From Haberlea rhodopensis (lineage: Eukaryota; Streptophyta; Magnoliopsida; Lamiales; Gesneriaceae): 64,000 nt of DNA. Location: NCBI GenBank assembly GCA_907163345.1, contig CAJQUN010000170.1:248001-312000 (forward strand), in the 5' to 3' direction. Positions 44,862 through 56,489 of the stretch are shown here, piece after piece; within the stretch, counting starts at the first letter, position 1, and each line of letters starts with the position of its first letter. Made by a program: the position numbers and the translations under genes. The notes below the pieces were generated by a model. It made no database searches. It was not told the origin of the DNA and saw only the letters and a program-made list of their open reading frames with translations.

Positions 44862-47800
44862 CTAATCAATTTCTCCTTCCTCTACATCTTCCATCACATT
44901 TTGAATACTAGCCGGTTCACCATCTTCCTCCTCCTCCTCATCTTTCATGTACAATCCAAGTTGTTCCAAAGGATTGCAGCCTCCAAAATTGAAATCACCA
45001 AACCCATCATGGGTCTGATCTTCAACCAGTCGATAGTTCTCATTCATTTCAACCGTCTTCTCCATCTAGATCAGATAAAGAAATCCTTAAACCAGCAAAG
45101 ATAATAATCTTGTAGATAGTAAAAACTCGGGGCTAACCTTGAGTAATGCTTCTCGGGCTGCTTCGCGTTCTAGCTCTCTCCGCCTTTTCAATTCAGCTGC
45201 AGCTTCTGCTTCTGCTCGCCTTTGAGCATCTTCCGCGGCTTTGGCTTCTGCTTGCAGCCTAGCCTTCTCTGGTCATTTGATAGTAAATTTGTAAGTCATT
45301 TCCTTAAGATTTCATCTACCAACATAGTTATCAAGAAACAGGTTAGTAACCTCTTCTTTTGTACATCTCAAGCTCCTCTCTTTCACGTCGAAGTTTCTCA
45401 GGATACCCCTTATCATCCTGCTAGGAGCGGACTCAAAAATTGTGGATATGAAGTAACCCTAAGGATCCCAAGATCCGTTAAACACCAAAGACATTAGCAG
45501 AAATCCACTGCACGATACCTGACCAAGGGTTTTTTCTTGAGCTTTTAAGATTGTGTCTGCAAATCGATTCTTCAGGAGAGCAGCCCTATACAGCTTGTCG
45601 GGGGAGACATTTCTCTCAGCTTGTGCGGTCACACCTGAAATGCCCAGCAATGACAGATTATAAATGACAAATTTTCAATGTCATTTTGCCATTTTTGATA
45701 CTTACCATCCTCATTACCATCAGAATCATTTCCATGCGGCTTTAGCAGAGAAGTTTGTTCTTGCTGGTCCAACCCACTGACAGATGCTGCAGAAAACCAA
45801 TTGGACCTATATCAATACCGATAAATGACTCATGCCACTGAAAAATAACTGATCAACACTTGATAAACAAATATATCAACTTATAATAGTTCTGATCCAG
45901 AGCAAGCATATCATACAATGTCATCTGTCCTAAAAAAATGCCAACTATCCAAAAGATGGTGCTGCAAAAAAAAACATGAAACAAAATAAACTGATACCCC
46001 TAAACAACTTCAGAGCATAATTAGTTAAAAACATTGCTGTTTCTAGTAATTTGCAGCTTCAAAATATCCACCATGAGTTAACGCGTGGAACTGGAAGATC
46101 AAAAAGAAGACCTAACAAAGACACAGCAGTACACAAAAGGACCACTTACAAAGTCCATCAACTGGCTTGTCAACACCAGACTTATTCTTTGTATCTACTG
46201 TTACAGCAACATCATCCTGAAATGTATAAGAGGTAAGAATTCCGTGCAAACTTACAATATAGATAAGATTTTGACAATTAGATGAAAACAAGAATTGAAA
46301 TACAAGAGCTCAAAACAACAACAGGCCTTTGTCAGCAAATACCTGTGTTTGCTTTAGACCTGAAGAGTCTTTGGAGAATTCAGATCCCTTATCAGATGTT
46401 GTCCTAGATTCAGGTCCTGCACAATCGACAAATTTCAGTAGCCTGGAAAAAAACAAGTGCAGAATGATAGGGAAACAGATATAAATTCAAATAAATCCCA
46501 AAATATAGACATTTATGTATCGTAAGGAAAGCAAGTTTGATCATGACACACTTCACAACCACCGGCGTGCAAAAATGTTGGGAACATTATGTTAAAAAAG
46601 AAGTCGCGCAAAAATGTCGGGCACACTGTTTTAAAAAGAAGTAGCGCATCTGTTACGGGAAGAAATGAATCCAACCCAAGACAATAATAAGCTCGTTGAA
46701 CAACACCACCTAGCCTTGAATCCAAATGAATTGGAGTAGGCTACATAAACAATAGAGATAATAAGTCGGGTCGGACATTTGCGTCAGTCTTCTCCGAACG
46801 TTTCTATCGACAAGAATAATAGGCCCATTGTAAAAGCCCAAAACAAATTGCTCGAGTCCACACTGTCTATCCAAGGAAGGATTAGTGGGAAGGAAGAATA
46901 GTTAGAATAAAAGAGAAAGGGGAAAAGAGGGTAACCATTCCAGAATTTATAGTATATGTGAGTGCAAGCTTTGGCTCGGGAAGGGAGATTTCTTCAAGTA
47001 ACAGTTAACGTTGAATGTCTTGTAATTCCTTTCTATTTTCAATCTTCAATACAAATAATATTCCAGCAGGATTGTTTGTATGCTCGCTGCGTTGTTTCCA
47101 TTTATTACAAGACTTATTTTGGCGCTAACAATTGGTCCGACCTACCGGATCTGATAAGCGGCCTGAGGATATACAACAATGACAATGATAATGAAGGGAG
47201 ACAGTCGAAGGAATGAGGATGGCGGATATAAATATTTAGATAGAAACTGTTGGTTCGATGAGATGCGACACACATGGATGAGATTAGACATGTTGGGGTT
47301 TAAGGGCGTTGATCCATGAGATGGATTCTGGAGGCGGGGGCAATATTTTGAGATCAATTCCACACCTAGGTTTGTAAACAAACCGAATAGAGCTGGATAA
47401 AGAAAATTTTAAGGTTCGAATTCAGCTCGAAATAGATATATTCGAGCTCCAGTTCGATTCGAAGTTCGAATAGTTTAAAAAATTTGGCTTGAGTTCGGCT
47501 AGAAACAAAGTTCGAGATCAAGTTCAGCTCGAAAATATTCATGTTCAAAAGCTATTCGAACTATTGCTCGAAAATAAATACCCAAAAGGTTCAAAATATA
47601 TTTATTTAATATATAATTATATTATATTACTAAAATATTAAAGTTCGTGAGCGGCTTGCGAACTTTCAAACAAAGTAATTTGGGCACGAGGTCGGCTCGA
47701 AAACAAATTCTATCATGTTCGAGTTCGGCTCGAATTCGAGAATTTCGAGAATGCAAAGACGGATGGCTCACAGGTTGGATTGGAGTACGTGGTGTCGGCC

Positions 47801-49525
47801 GATGGAGGAGAAGGACAAGGGAGGAAGGAGCAGATTGTGAGCAGAGAAGTCATGGAGCTAAACCAATGGGAGGTGATGAGAAGAAAAATGAAGTCGACAC
47901 TGCACAAACTGAATTTACCAAAACAGAGCCCAAAATGATGAGGCGTTAAAACAAATATAAGTTAGCATTGCTTTTTTAATTTCAATCCCACATAGCATCA
48001 GGTTCAACCTGTGTCACTACATATGTAAACTCCTCCTGCTGCAACGTTACCAATCCGAACTGAAGGATAGCTTGTTACAGGAGCCTCATTTCCTCCAATA
48101 TCGACATCCTCGTTATATTCTAAAATGAATATTGCAATAAGAATGTTAGGTGGACAAACACATGGAGCCACTAATTCAAATTTTGATTATTGTTACCTTT
48201 GTCAACTTGCAACGAAGAATTGCTAAGGCTTGGTTCATTTGGCAGCTGAAACAGAGTAAAAACAACAGAGAATTTCAAGACCTTAAAGTCACACCAAACT
48301 AAATAAATTTTATTTATAATGAACAAAAAATCCTAACCACCTCCATCTCACAGGCTTCAGATTTGGCTTTATTCGATTGTTTCTCTCGCAGATGATCGTT
48401 TAAAAGTTTTTGTAAGGTGAACAAAGTCTCATCGCTAAGAACATCAATATCAATTTCAAGCTCATCCTCTTCATCACCTCCGTTTGACCTTTGTGCCCTC
48501 AAAAATTCAATAACATTGTCAGGTAGATCACCAAGCATATCTTCCAATGCTCTACCCAATTTATGCTTCTCTTCATCAGTCATCTTCTGCTTAATAGGTG
48601 GTTGGTTCAGTTCATGCTGTGTTGGGCTAAGCTTCCTTTTCTTCGATGGACCCACTGGCTTAGACATTTCACTTCCATCATGAACCCTGGATTTCTCAAG
48701 TAGTGACTGAGAACTATTCACAAGCTTTTTCTCAATAGCTTTCCATCTTAATTCAAAAAACTGGCTCATCGTATCAGCCATGAAATGGACATCACTCCCA
48801 GGTGGATTATAGGTCTTCGCATTGGTAAAAGTCAGTCTAACATCAGCCAGAAAATCCAATGAACTAGCGTACTTTCCAGAATTGAGCCTGCCCTTTATGG
48901 TTCCCAAATCCATAGGGCTTTTGATAACATTAAAATAATCAGGAATGTTTAATTTAACCACGTCAACAGGAGTGTTAAACACCCAAGCATAGTCTTGTGA
49001 CATCAACGTTTTTAACAAATTCTCACACTGCTTCAACAATCTTGCGTTGGGGTTCAAAGGCATGCTTTGATTTGCTGGTTCGAACCCTCCTTTCATACCT
49101 TTAACTTTTTTACCATGCCCAGAACCCAACCCAGAGGATTTTTTGGCAGCACCTGCTTGCAACCCTTTATGTTGAGAATTGTTGCAACTGAGTATATCAC
49201 TAGAAGATGACACCATGACAGCATTCGCTAATTTTGTCTCCTGCAACTCAACCTTCTTTTGGAGACGTTGAATCTGCTCAAGTTCTGATGCCAAGCGAAG
49301 TGCTAAATTCTTCCTGTCGATCGAAGACAATTTGGACAATGGGAGAATTTGTAAGGGTATAGCAAAACCATTTCTTGATGCTGAATTCAGATCAATCCAT
49401 TTTCTCATAAGTGCAGCTGAATCATCTGTAGATTCAATATGATCCGAACTTCCTGATCCTTCAGATTCATAACGGGAAGCAAAACTAGCAGCACACTTTG
49501 ATGGAATTCTATCCTTCTTAGCCAT
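44862..49525 (-). CDS. BET-type bromodomain factor, GTE8/GTE9-like (10 exons)
   Basis: Minus-strand exons from frame and splice sites: 49525-48338, 48245-48197, 48119-48051, 46416-46343, 46216-46150, 45786-45706, 45634-45519, 45420-45351, 45268-45138, 45065-44862. Phases join throughout, giving 682 residues. The bromodomain lies at about residues 160-260 (NIPDYFNVIKSPMDLGTIKG, acetyl-lysine Asn in AKTYNPPGSDVH). The NET domain lies at about 310-375 (MTDEEKHKLGRALEDM, then DELEIDIDVLSDETLFTLQK). A long K/E/A/R-rich coiled coil follows (KARLQAEAKAAEDAQRRAEA) and the family tail ends EEGEID. BET factors bind acetylated histones in the nucleus and regulate transcription. The start at MAKKDRIP is chosen over an upstream in-frame Met at 49549. 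Intron 3 (48050-46417) carries a retroelement and a MITE-like repeat but the ORF is intact. Exon 8 has a tandem TAG-CAG acceptor. Confidence 0.9.
46576..47130 (+). repeat. Candidate LTR or TRIM inside GTE intron 3
   Basis: It begins TGTTGGGAACATT and ends GGCGCTAACA (TGTT...AACA termini), followed by ATTGGTCCGACCTACCGG, which could be a primer-site region. Downstream to about 47340 looks like leader sequence. No second LTR or clear target duplication was found. Confidence 0.4.
47380..47760. repeat. MITE-like repeat rich in TTCGAGCTCG motifs, GTE intron 3
   Basis: Dense TTCGA/CTCGA motifs (AAGGTTCGAATTCAGCTCGA, GTTCGGCTCGAATTCGAG) flank an AT-rich centre (47590-47640). The two sides are roughly inverted with respect to each other. 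This matches a common class of plant non-autonomous repeats. Confidence 0.5.
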
Positions 49526-50689
49526 TATAGCAGCACAATGAATGAACACTTATTCAAAGTTTTTCAACCAACTTGACCGCCAAGATGTTGTCTGCACATA
49601 ACTGAACATCGTTGAAAATTCGCATTCATATCCTTGTCGACCTCTTAAACTTCATCAGAAGGTCCAAAACCTAGAATGATTTAATTGCATCCACAACAAT
49701 GAATTATATTCCATATCAATGTTTTAATTCGCTCAAAATTTTGTTTTTCTCATTCTGCTAATTAGATGATTGAACCAAACCACAAGTTGAATTGTAGATT
49801 ACAAGATAATAACAAGCAAAGGCCAAGTCAGTCAGCATTGAAACAAAAATTGTCTGACACTTATCCACTCCTTGTATCAAATTAAGCTATATTATTTTCT
49901 TTTTTGATAGAATTTAAGCTATATTAAACTTAATCGTAACACAAAACCTAACATAAGTGGCTGATGAAACTTTTATTCACAGTGGAGCCGTAAGCACAAA
50001 TACCTTGACACAATCCAATCCTCAAAATTCCAGCAGCAAGGGAAGGCCACGGAAGAGAAGTGTGTGGTATAAATACAATATATAGAAATACAAATGAAAA
50101 TAAATAATATCTTACAGCCTGAATCCAAAAACCCTACATCGAGGATTAACAATATTTAAGCTCGAGTTATCGAGAAACAAATAAACAAGTACACGGTAAT
50201 CGTTATTCTCTAAACCCCAGAGTACACGCTGAGATCCTCAAGTAAAAAGCTCCAATAGAACGAATGAAGCTCCCCTGAAGCCAGTAAACTCCAACACGAC
50301 AAAATTATGTAAACAGAGTAAGGTGCTTCGTGTATGTATGTACGAGAAGAGAGAGAGAGAGACGCTGGTGAGCGAGCTTATTTACAGAACCTAGTGGCCT
50401 AGTGGGATTTTCCACCGCCATTTTGAAAAGCTGAGCCGTAAGTTTTTTTTTTTTGCGGGGTACTGGGGTTGGGGGTACTGGGGTGGGACGAAATATTTTT
50501 TTTCCACACAATAAGAAGCTAACGGGTTAAGTGTTGGTTGTCAATCCATAAGTATTCAATCCAACGGTTGAGACGATCTTGTGGTTTCCGCCATTGGAGC
50601 TCGATCAAAAGGATTAGTTACGGTAAATTTGATTTTCATAAAAGAATTTTTAGGATTACTCACTTGAAGATTTTTTTTTAATCTTATTG
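49526..50689 (-). promoter_or_regulatory. GTE 5' UTR and promoter region
   Basis: On the minus strand a CT-rich run lies at 50345-50362, typical of plant 5' UTR or core promoter. The 5' UTR probably contains an intron (no coding ORF between 50300 and 49550). Homopolymer T runs lie at 50443-50452. Exact transcription start is not identifiable. Confidence 0.4.
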
Positions 50690-51599
50690 GAAAGACAATT
50701 GAGGGCTATGTCTACACGACTTGCAATCATGAAAGTGATATAGGCAATCTTTGATGTGTTTGAGCCTTTCAAGCCTACCATGTAAAGAAAATCAATCACT
50801 AGTACCCTTTTTGAGCCTTAATGCAAAAGAATGGTTGTATGCTAAGCATACAAACGATCCACATCGACATTCTTTGATTAGCTTATCACCCTTCCCTAAT
50901 AAGCCTAAATATGAATTCTATCAACACCTTTGAAGGGAGTATGAGGTGTTTCATTCACATGCCATTACGTATTCATTGATTCATATGTTTCGAGCTTCAT
51001 TGTCAAAAGAACGAAATGCATAAAAGAAAAGGGATGCCTTGAAACGAATGAATACAAATATGACTCCAAAGGAGCCAAGGCACAAAAGAGAAAAAATGAT
51101 TAAAGTTTACATTGCAAAAAATCATGCAAGAAGAGAAGCTAATTATTGTGCATATCACCATTCTCTCTTGTTTGATGCATCTTTTCCCTTTCTTTCATCA
51201 GACAATACCTAGGCCAAGCTACAAGCTAATAAAGACCTACTTGATTTGTGTTTGCAAGTGGCTAAGATAGTGGAGAAGAATGTGCAAGTGAGCTTATACT
51301 TGTGTTGGTGTACAACTTGAACTATTGTAGGTTTACATTGGTTGGATCTATAATTTGCATATGACATTTGTTTATGACCAATCACGCACATTCACTGCTT
51401 TGTTAAGTATGAAATGTTTAGGGATTGAACTTGTTCCACTGCTAACTTTTCACCGCCTTTCATTATTATGCATGTTTAAAATTATTGAGGCATTAAAGTG
51501 AGAACAAGTTATTTTGTTATGATGCTATGAGCCAAACAAGAAGATTGTAGTTTTGTCTGATTTACTCGAGGTCGAGTAAAGTTTAAGTATGAGGGTATT
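50690..51599 (+). mobile_element. 3' internal fragment of an Athila element
   Basis: It shares the ordered non-coding blocks of elements at 11300-11580 and 17160-18058 (ATAGGCAATCTTTGATGTG, TGAGCCTTTCAAGCCTACCATG, GGAGCCAAGGCAC). It ends in a decayed polypurine tract, AAGTTTAAGTATGAGGGTA, immediately before the LTR at 51600. No coding part remains. Confidence 0.72.
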
Positions 51600-51970
51600 T
51601 GATGTGACTAGAAATAGACATATCTAGTATGCTTAATTGTCTACGATTTGGTATATTTTGATGGATAAATTGATACATATGCTACATAATTGTATATTTG
51701 TGTAAATGTAGGAAAATGTGAAGAAATCAAGCTAAAATGACGAAAGAAGGAATAAAGTTGAAGAAAAGAGGAAAAAACCGGAATCCAAGACATATGTTGC
51801 TCCTTTCTCCTCAAATTACTATATGTTCGAGCCAAGTTTTGGAAATGTGGTCCATATAAAAGTTGTAGAACTTTCTGTTATTTTTGCGTGGACAGCTGAT
51901 TCACTGAATTCGGAGTTCGTATGAGAAAGTTACGGCCAAAATACAAAACTCGTCAGAAAAATGGAAGACA

Positions 51971-52130
51971 GGCATAAATACGCCATTAAGAGGCGTAAAT
52001 ACGTCAATGCTACGGAATGTGTATGCGTAGCTACGCCATTCGGAGGCGTAAATACGCCATCTACGCTGGAAGGCAGAAATTGAACACGTCGTCAGGCGTA
52101 TTTACGCCATTTTGAGGCATAGCTACGCCA
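51971..52130 (+). promoter_or_regulatory. Three pairs of GGCGTAnnTACGCC palindromes in U3
   Basis: Imperfect 14-base palindromes occur at 51971/51992, 52024/52045 and 52095/52116. Spacing is exactly 21 within each pair, with 53 and 71 between pairs. The place in the LTR (about 370-530 bases from its start, upstream of the TATA box) and the geometry match the GATCGATC arrays, but the core sequence is unrelated. Confidence 0.72.
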
Positions 52131-52194
52131 GCAGCGTTTTGGAAAGTGTGGAGACTTGATTTCTTTCCTTATTACATGGTATCTAACCTACTCC

Positions 52195-53673
52195 TGTTGG
52201 GATATGCCCTAAGGCAAGTCATTAGATGATTGTTTATGTCATACAATGTATTATGATTTTATTAATGGCAAATCATTATTATATCTTATTCGAATATCTG
52301 TGCAATATGAATTGATATATAAGTTAATGTCCTTAGAATAATATTGTATTGTTCTTAAAGATTGTCCCTAGTCAAGTATTATCATGAATCGGGATAATGA
52401 TAATGCATTGAGACTACAATGTTTTGATTGATGAAATGGTCATGGATATGAGATATCAAATCAACACATGGGTACATGTTAGAGAACAATGTACTGGACA
52501 GACCCACCATGAGAATGCTACATGGATAGTTATATGAGTATCATAAGCAATTCTCATAGTGATAATAATGTATGTAATCCTTACGACTTGAGATCATCAG
52601 AGATCCCAACATAAGGAGTTATGTATCTTGATATTGTCAAACGTTACCTGTAACAGGGTAAACTATAAAGGCAAATATTGGATACACTACGAATTATGTA
52701 GATGGATGTTGATTGATCAAGAAATGATTTGTCCCTCCCATATAACAGGAGAAGTGTTTGGGCCCTTGATCAAGTAAGACTAAAATGCATGGCCATGCTC
52801 GAATGAGTCGATATGTGATATCGAGCTTATTCGTTTATTCTAGTTCTACTTGGGGATCAAGAAATAAAGATTGAATATACGAGTATGACTATTCCATGAC
52901 TCATGTTCAATCTAAACACATTGGACAAATGGATTAAGTTACATGGTTAATATTATCACAAGTTCTTAGGTTATGTCGAGTCAATGACATTCTTGTAATT
53001 TGGGTAGCCTTGATGTGTTGCTAGATACCGCTCATTGCTTGTGACATAAAATGAGATTTTATGTCACTGCCAACATTGCAAGATCCTATCGGGTCGCACA
53101 ACAGATTAAATCGATAAGGGGAATTAAATTCATTGGATGAATTAATTAATTAAGAAGAGTCTTAATTACATTATTATAAGGATTTAATTAAATCATGGGT
53201 TTGGGCCCATGAGGCTTTAAGAAAGTCTTGAACCTTTAACTAAATCATATATAATTAATGCTAACAAGGTTTGTTATGATATGAGTTAATTATCAAAAAC
53301 CTAATAGCCTCTTCAACATAGACTCTCGGCCGCTTCACCTCAAGTTCGAAAACCACACGGCCGCCATCGTGTATTCTTGGTGGTTTTACGGCCGCCGTTG
53401 ATCGGTTTCAAACCGTGAGTCTTATCCCGGTTTAAGAACGAGTCTAGCAACTTGTTCTTAAATCCCCTTTTCGATTTGATCGTGTGGATACCGTAGAGAC
53501 GAAGGTGAAAATTTTCGTTCGTGACTCGTGGTGCTACAATGTGGAATCTGCTTCAAACACGCTACAAGGGTGAGACTCTTTTAATCATTCCGATATGAAT
53601 ACTCTGTATAGGTCCTCGGTTAGGAATCCACTGTTTTATTTCCGCTGCGCACTTGTTTGTTGGATTCCTTACA
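52195..53673 (+). repeat. 5' LTR of copia element
   Basis: TGTTGGGATATGCCC to GGATTCCTTACA. Confidence 0.93.
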
Positions 53674-53674
53674 G

Positions 53675-53686
53675 TGGTATCAGAGC
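53675..53686 (+). other. Primer binding site, initiator Met tRNA
   Basis: TGGTATCAGAGC one base after the LTR, the usual copia primer site. Confidence 0.93.
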
Positions 53687-53864
53687 CAGGTTCAAAGCTC
53701 ATATCGAAATTATGTGGTTAATCGTTTAATCATATTTAGAATTATATTGCATGCTTTAAAACTGTATAATTCATATATGATATAGAATAAATCGAGTTTG
53801 TGAAAATCATCGTATAATTGTATTTGATATAATTGGCGAATTATTGTATATGATACAAGAATGC

Positions 53865-54390
53865 ACAAAATCGAACCCTTGGCACATTATGGTTCAACCA
53901 CCATCATACTTGACCCACGGCTGCCACATGAGGGCTAGGGTTTTCGAACCCTTGGCTCGAGATGGTCTAGCTGTTGTGGCTCATGGTTGTGCATGGAGGT
54001 GTCGAAACATGGCTAGGGTTTAGAACCCTTTTGGCTCGATAAAGTTAATAGGCGGGGCATGAGGTTCGATCATGGTTCACGGAAAAATGAAGGTCGACGG
54101 CTAGGGCCACATGAGGGCTAGGGTTTTCGAACCCATTGGCTCGAGATGGTCAAACCGCCACCGTCATGGATCGTGCATGGTCGGGCCGTGGCTCATGGCT
54201 AAGATTTCGAACCTTTTAGGCTAGATAAAGTCATGGACGGCGCTAGGGTTACGAACCCTTATGGCTCATTGAGTCACGGCCGCCGTTCATGGCTCAACGA
54301 TAATGGGCCGAGACTTAGGCTAGGGTTTCGAACCCTAGGCTCATGCGTGCTCCAGCCGTGTGGCTAGGGTTATTCGAACCCTTATGGTCC
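53865..54390 (+). repeat. Leader array of CTAGGGTTT-CGAACCC units
   Basis: About seven degenerate copies of GGCTAGGGTTTCGAACCCTT plus GGCTC lie between primer site and gag, near 53937, 54013, 54117, 54198, 54243, 54314 and 54362. The core GGGTTnCGAACCC is a palindrome, and each copy starts with telomere-box-like TAGGGTT. Confidence 0.7.
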
Positions 54391-55523
54391 ATGGTTTGTG
54401 ACGCGCCAAGTATTCGTGGCATGTGATGTCCCGAGCGTACGATAATTTTCATAAAATTTTATTTTACAGTTTTAATTAGAATTAAATTTTAAAATGTTTA
54501 GAATTTAAATAATTAAATGTTATAGCATGTTTTATGTGTTGAGCATGGTGCATGGTTATAGCCATATGACCTATTAGATAGGATTTTGTGAATGTTTGTA
54601 ATTTAATACGGCCTGCGAGTCGTGCCTTCTCTAATTTTCTTATATGTTATCCCTCCCCTATGTTCCCCTCGAATGTGACTCGAGGAATTCTCTATATCTT
54701 GTAAATGTTATATATTATAGTTTATTTCATTGATGGAGATCAACGAAGACGGACCATGGTGCCTGGGTGAGAAGGCCATTCACAAAAGGGAGCCAAAGAG
54801 GTGATTGGAGAAGTAACCTTAGGTGGACTTTTAGGATTTTCTCATTGGCTTGAGAAAATCGCTAGTATGGGCTATAACCATGTCACGTTTACTTTATGTT
54901 GATGTATGAGATGCATGTTTACTGTTTTATTTAATATTGATGCTTGATATATATATATATGTAGATATGTATATATTCATATATGTACCAGACATATTTT
55001 CAATATTAATAAAATCATGAGATCAATAAATCCCTCTTATAATATTAAGTTTCAAGATGCCTTCCAATTAAAAATACTCGTCAAGACTTCGATTGAACAT
55101 GTGTGGGTTTTCCAAAGCAAAGCACCGTGACAATCTTAGTAAGGCGCGAAAGGATAAAAGTGATATCCGTGTTATTTTAAAAATTGGGTTCGACTTAACT
55201 AGCGTTATCTCAATAGAAATGGGAACCTAGAGGCATGGGGTTGGATAATAATTCATTAGATGAATTTGAACAAAGTGTTGTTCGTCCAACTATCCAAGAA
55301 TTGCATGTGATTGTAATTGACAAAGAGTTGTCTACCTAAATAACCGAGTCTTGGGCGATTAGCCAAAGCTAACTCAAGATTAAGTGAAATATGGATCTTG
55401 GCCCACTAAAGTTTTCGAGGGTTGATAATTTTAAACAAAATAGTGGGAGTGTCATTTAATATAAGACCATATTAAATGATTAAAATCATAAACTTATTTT
55501 GCATATTTATATTGTAGATATCC
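54391..55523 (+). other. Copia leader, non-coding
   Basis: No ORF with coding character. It is unusually long for a copia leader (about 1.8 kb from primer site to gag). Confidence 0.5.
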
Positions 55524-56489
55524 ATGGCAACCAACAACGTTACAAGCACACTATCATTGTGATAGGTCCTTGAGAAGGACAAACTTAATGGGACTAATTT
55601 CCTAGACTGGTATAGGAATTTGAGGATTGTCCTCAAACAAGAGAAAAAGCAATATGTCCTAGAGGAACCCTTACCTGCTGAGAAACCTCCCTTGACGGCT
55701 GCGAAAGCCGATAGAGATGCTTACAAGAAGCATCAAAATGACGCACTTGATGTTGGGTGCCTTATGCTTGCCACCATGAACTCTGAGCTTCAGAAGCAAC
55801 ATGAGGAAATGGAGGCGTTCGATATGATCGAGCACCTAAAGCAGCTGTACCAACAACAAGCAAGACAAGAGAGGTATGACGTCTCTAAAGCGTTATTCCA
55901 GTGTAGAATGGTAGAAGGAAGTCTAGTTGGAACTCATGTACTCAAGATGATTGGGTACATTGAGAATCTGGAGAAGCTGGGTTTTCCATTGGACCAAGAG
56001 TTGGCCACTGACGTGATCTTGCAATCGTTGCCTGAAAGCTTCAGTCAAGTCTTGAATTACAATATGATTGAAATTGAAAAGACTCTACCACAGTTGCTTG
56101 GCATGCTGGGAACTTTTGAAGCTAACAACAAGAAATCTAAGCCTACAAATGTTCTTAATGTGAATAAGAGCAAAGGAAAGACTAAAGCTAATGGCTACAA
56201 GAAGAACAAGAAAGTCCTTGTTAAGTCTAAGCCACATGCTTCTGCACTAAAGCCAAAGGGAGGAGTGGCAAAAAAGGGGAACTGTTTCCATTGCGGTGAG
56301 ACCGGACATTGGAAAAGAAATTGCAAAGTTTATCTGGAGGATCTTAAGAAGACGAAGGGAAGTGTGACTTCCACTTCAGGTATTTTTGTTATAGAAGTCA
56401 ATTTATCTACTACTTCATCATGGGTATTAGATGCTGGATGTGGTTCTCACATTTGTGTTAATGTGCAGGATCTCAAAAGCAGTAGGTAG
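55524..56489 (+). pseudogene. Copia gag with early stops
   Basis: A start at 55524 is followed after 12 codons by consecutive stops TGA TAG (55560-55565). Beyond these the frame runs to 56489 and shows the copia Gag pattern (LEKDKLNGTNFLDWYRNLRI). The UBN2-type middle and a canonical zinc knuckle (CFHCGETGHWKRNC) follow. The end enters protease (WVLDAGCGSHIC; Ala replaces the Ser/Thr of the D-S/T-G site) before a TAG. Confidence 0.85.

Noticed and set aside
46513..46725. Small ORF on the minus strand within the GTE intron
   Set aside because: Lies inside the candidate LTR and shows no domain; likely chance.
48003..48050. Premature stop in the GTE gene after about 13 extra codons
   Set aside because: A donor ATTG|GTAACG at 48051/48050 joins in frame to the acceptor at 46416, so this is intron sequence.
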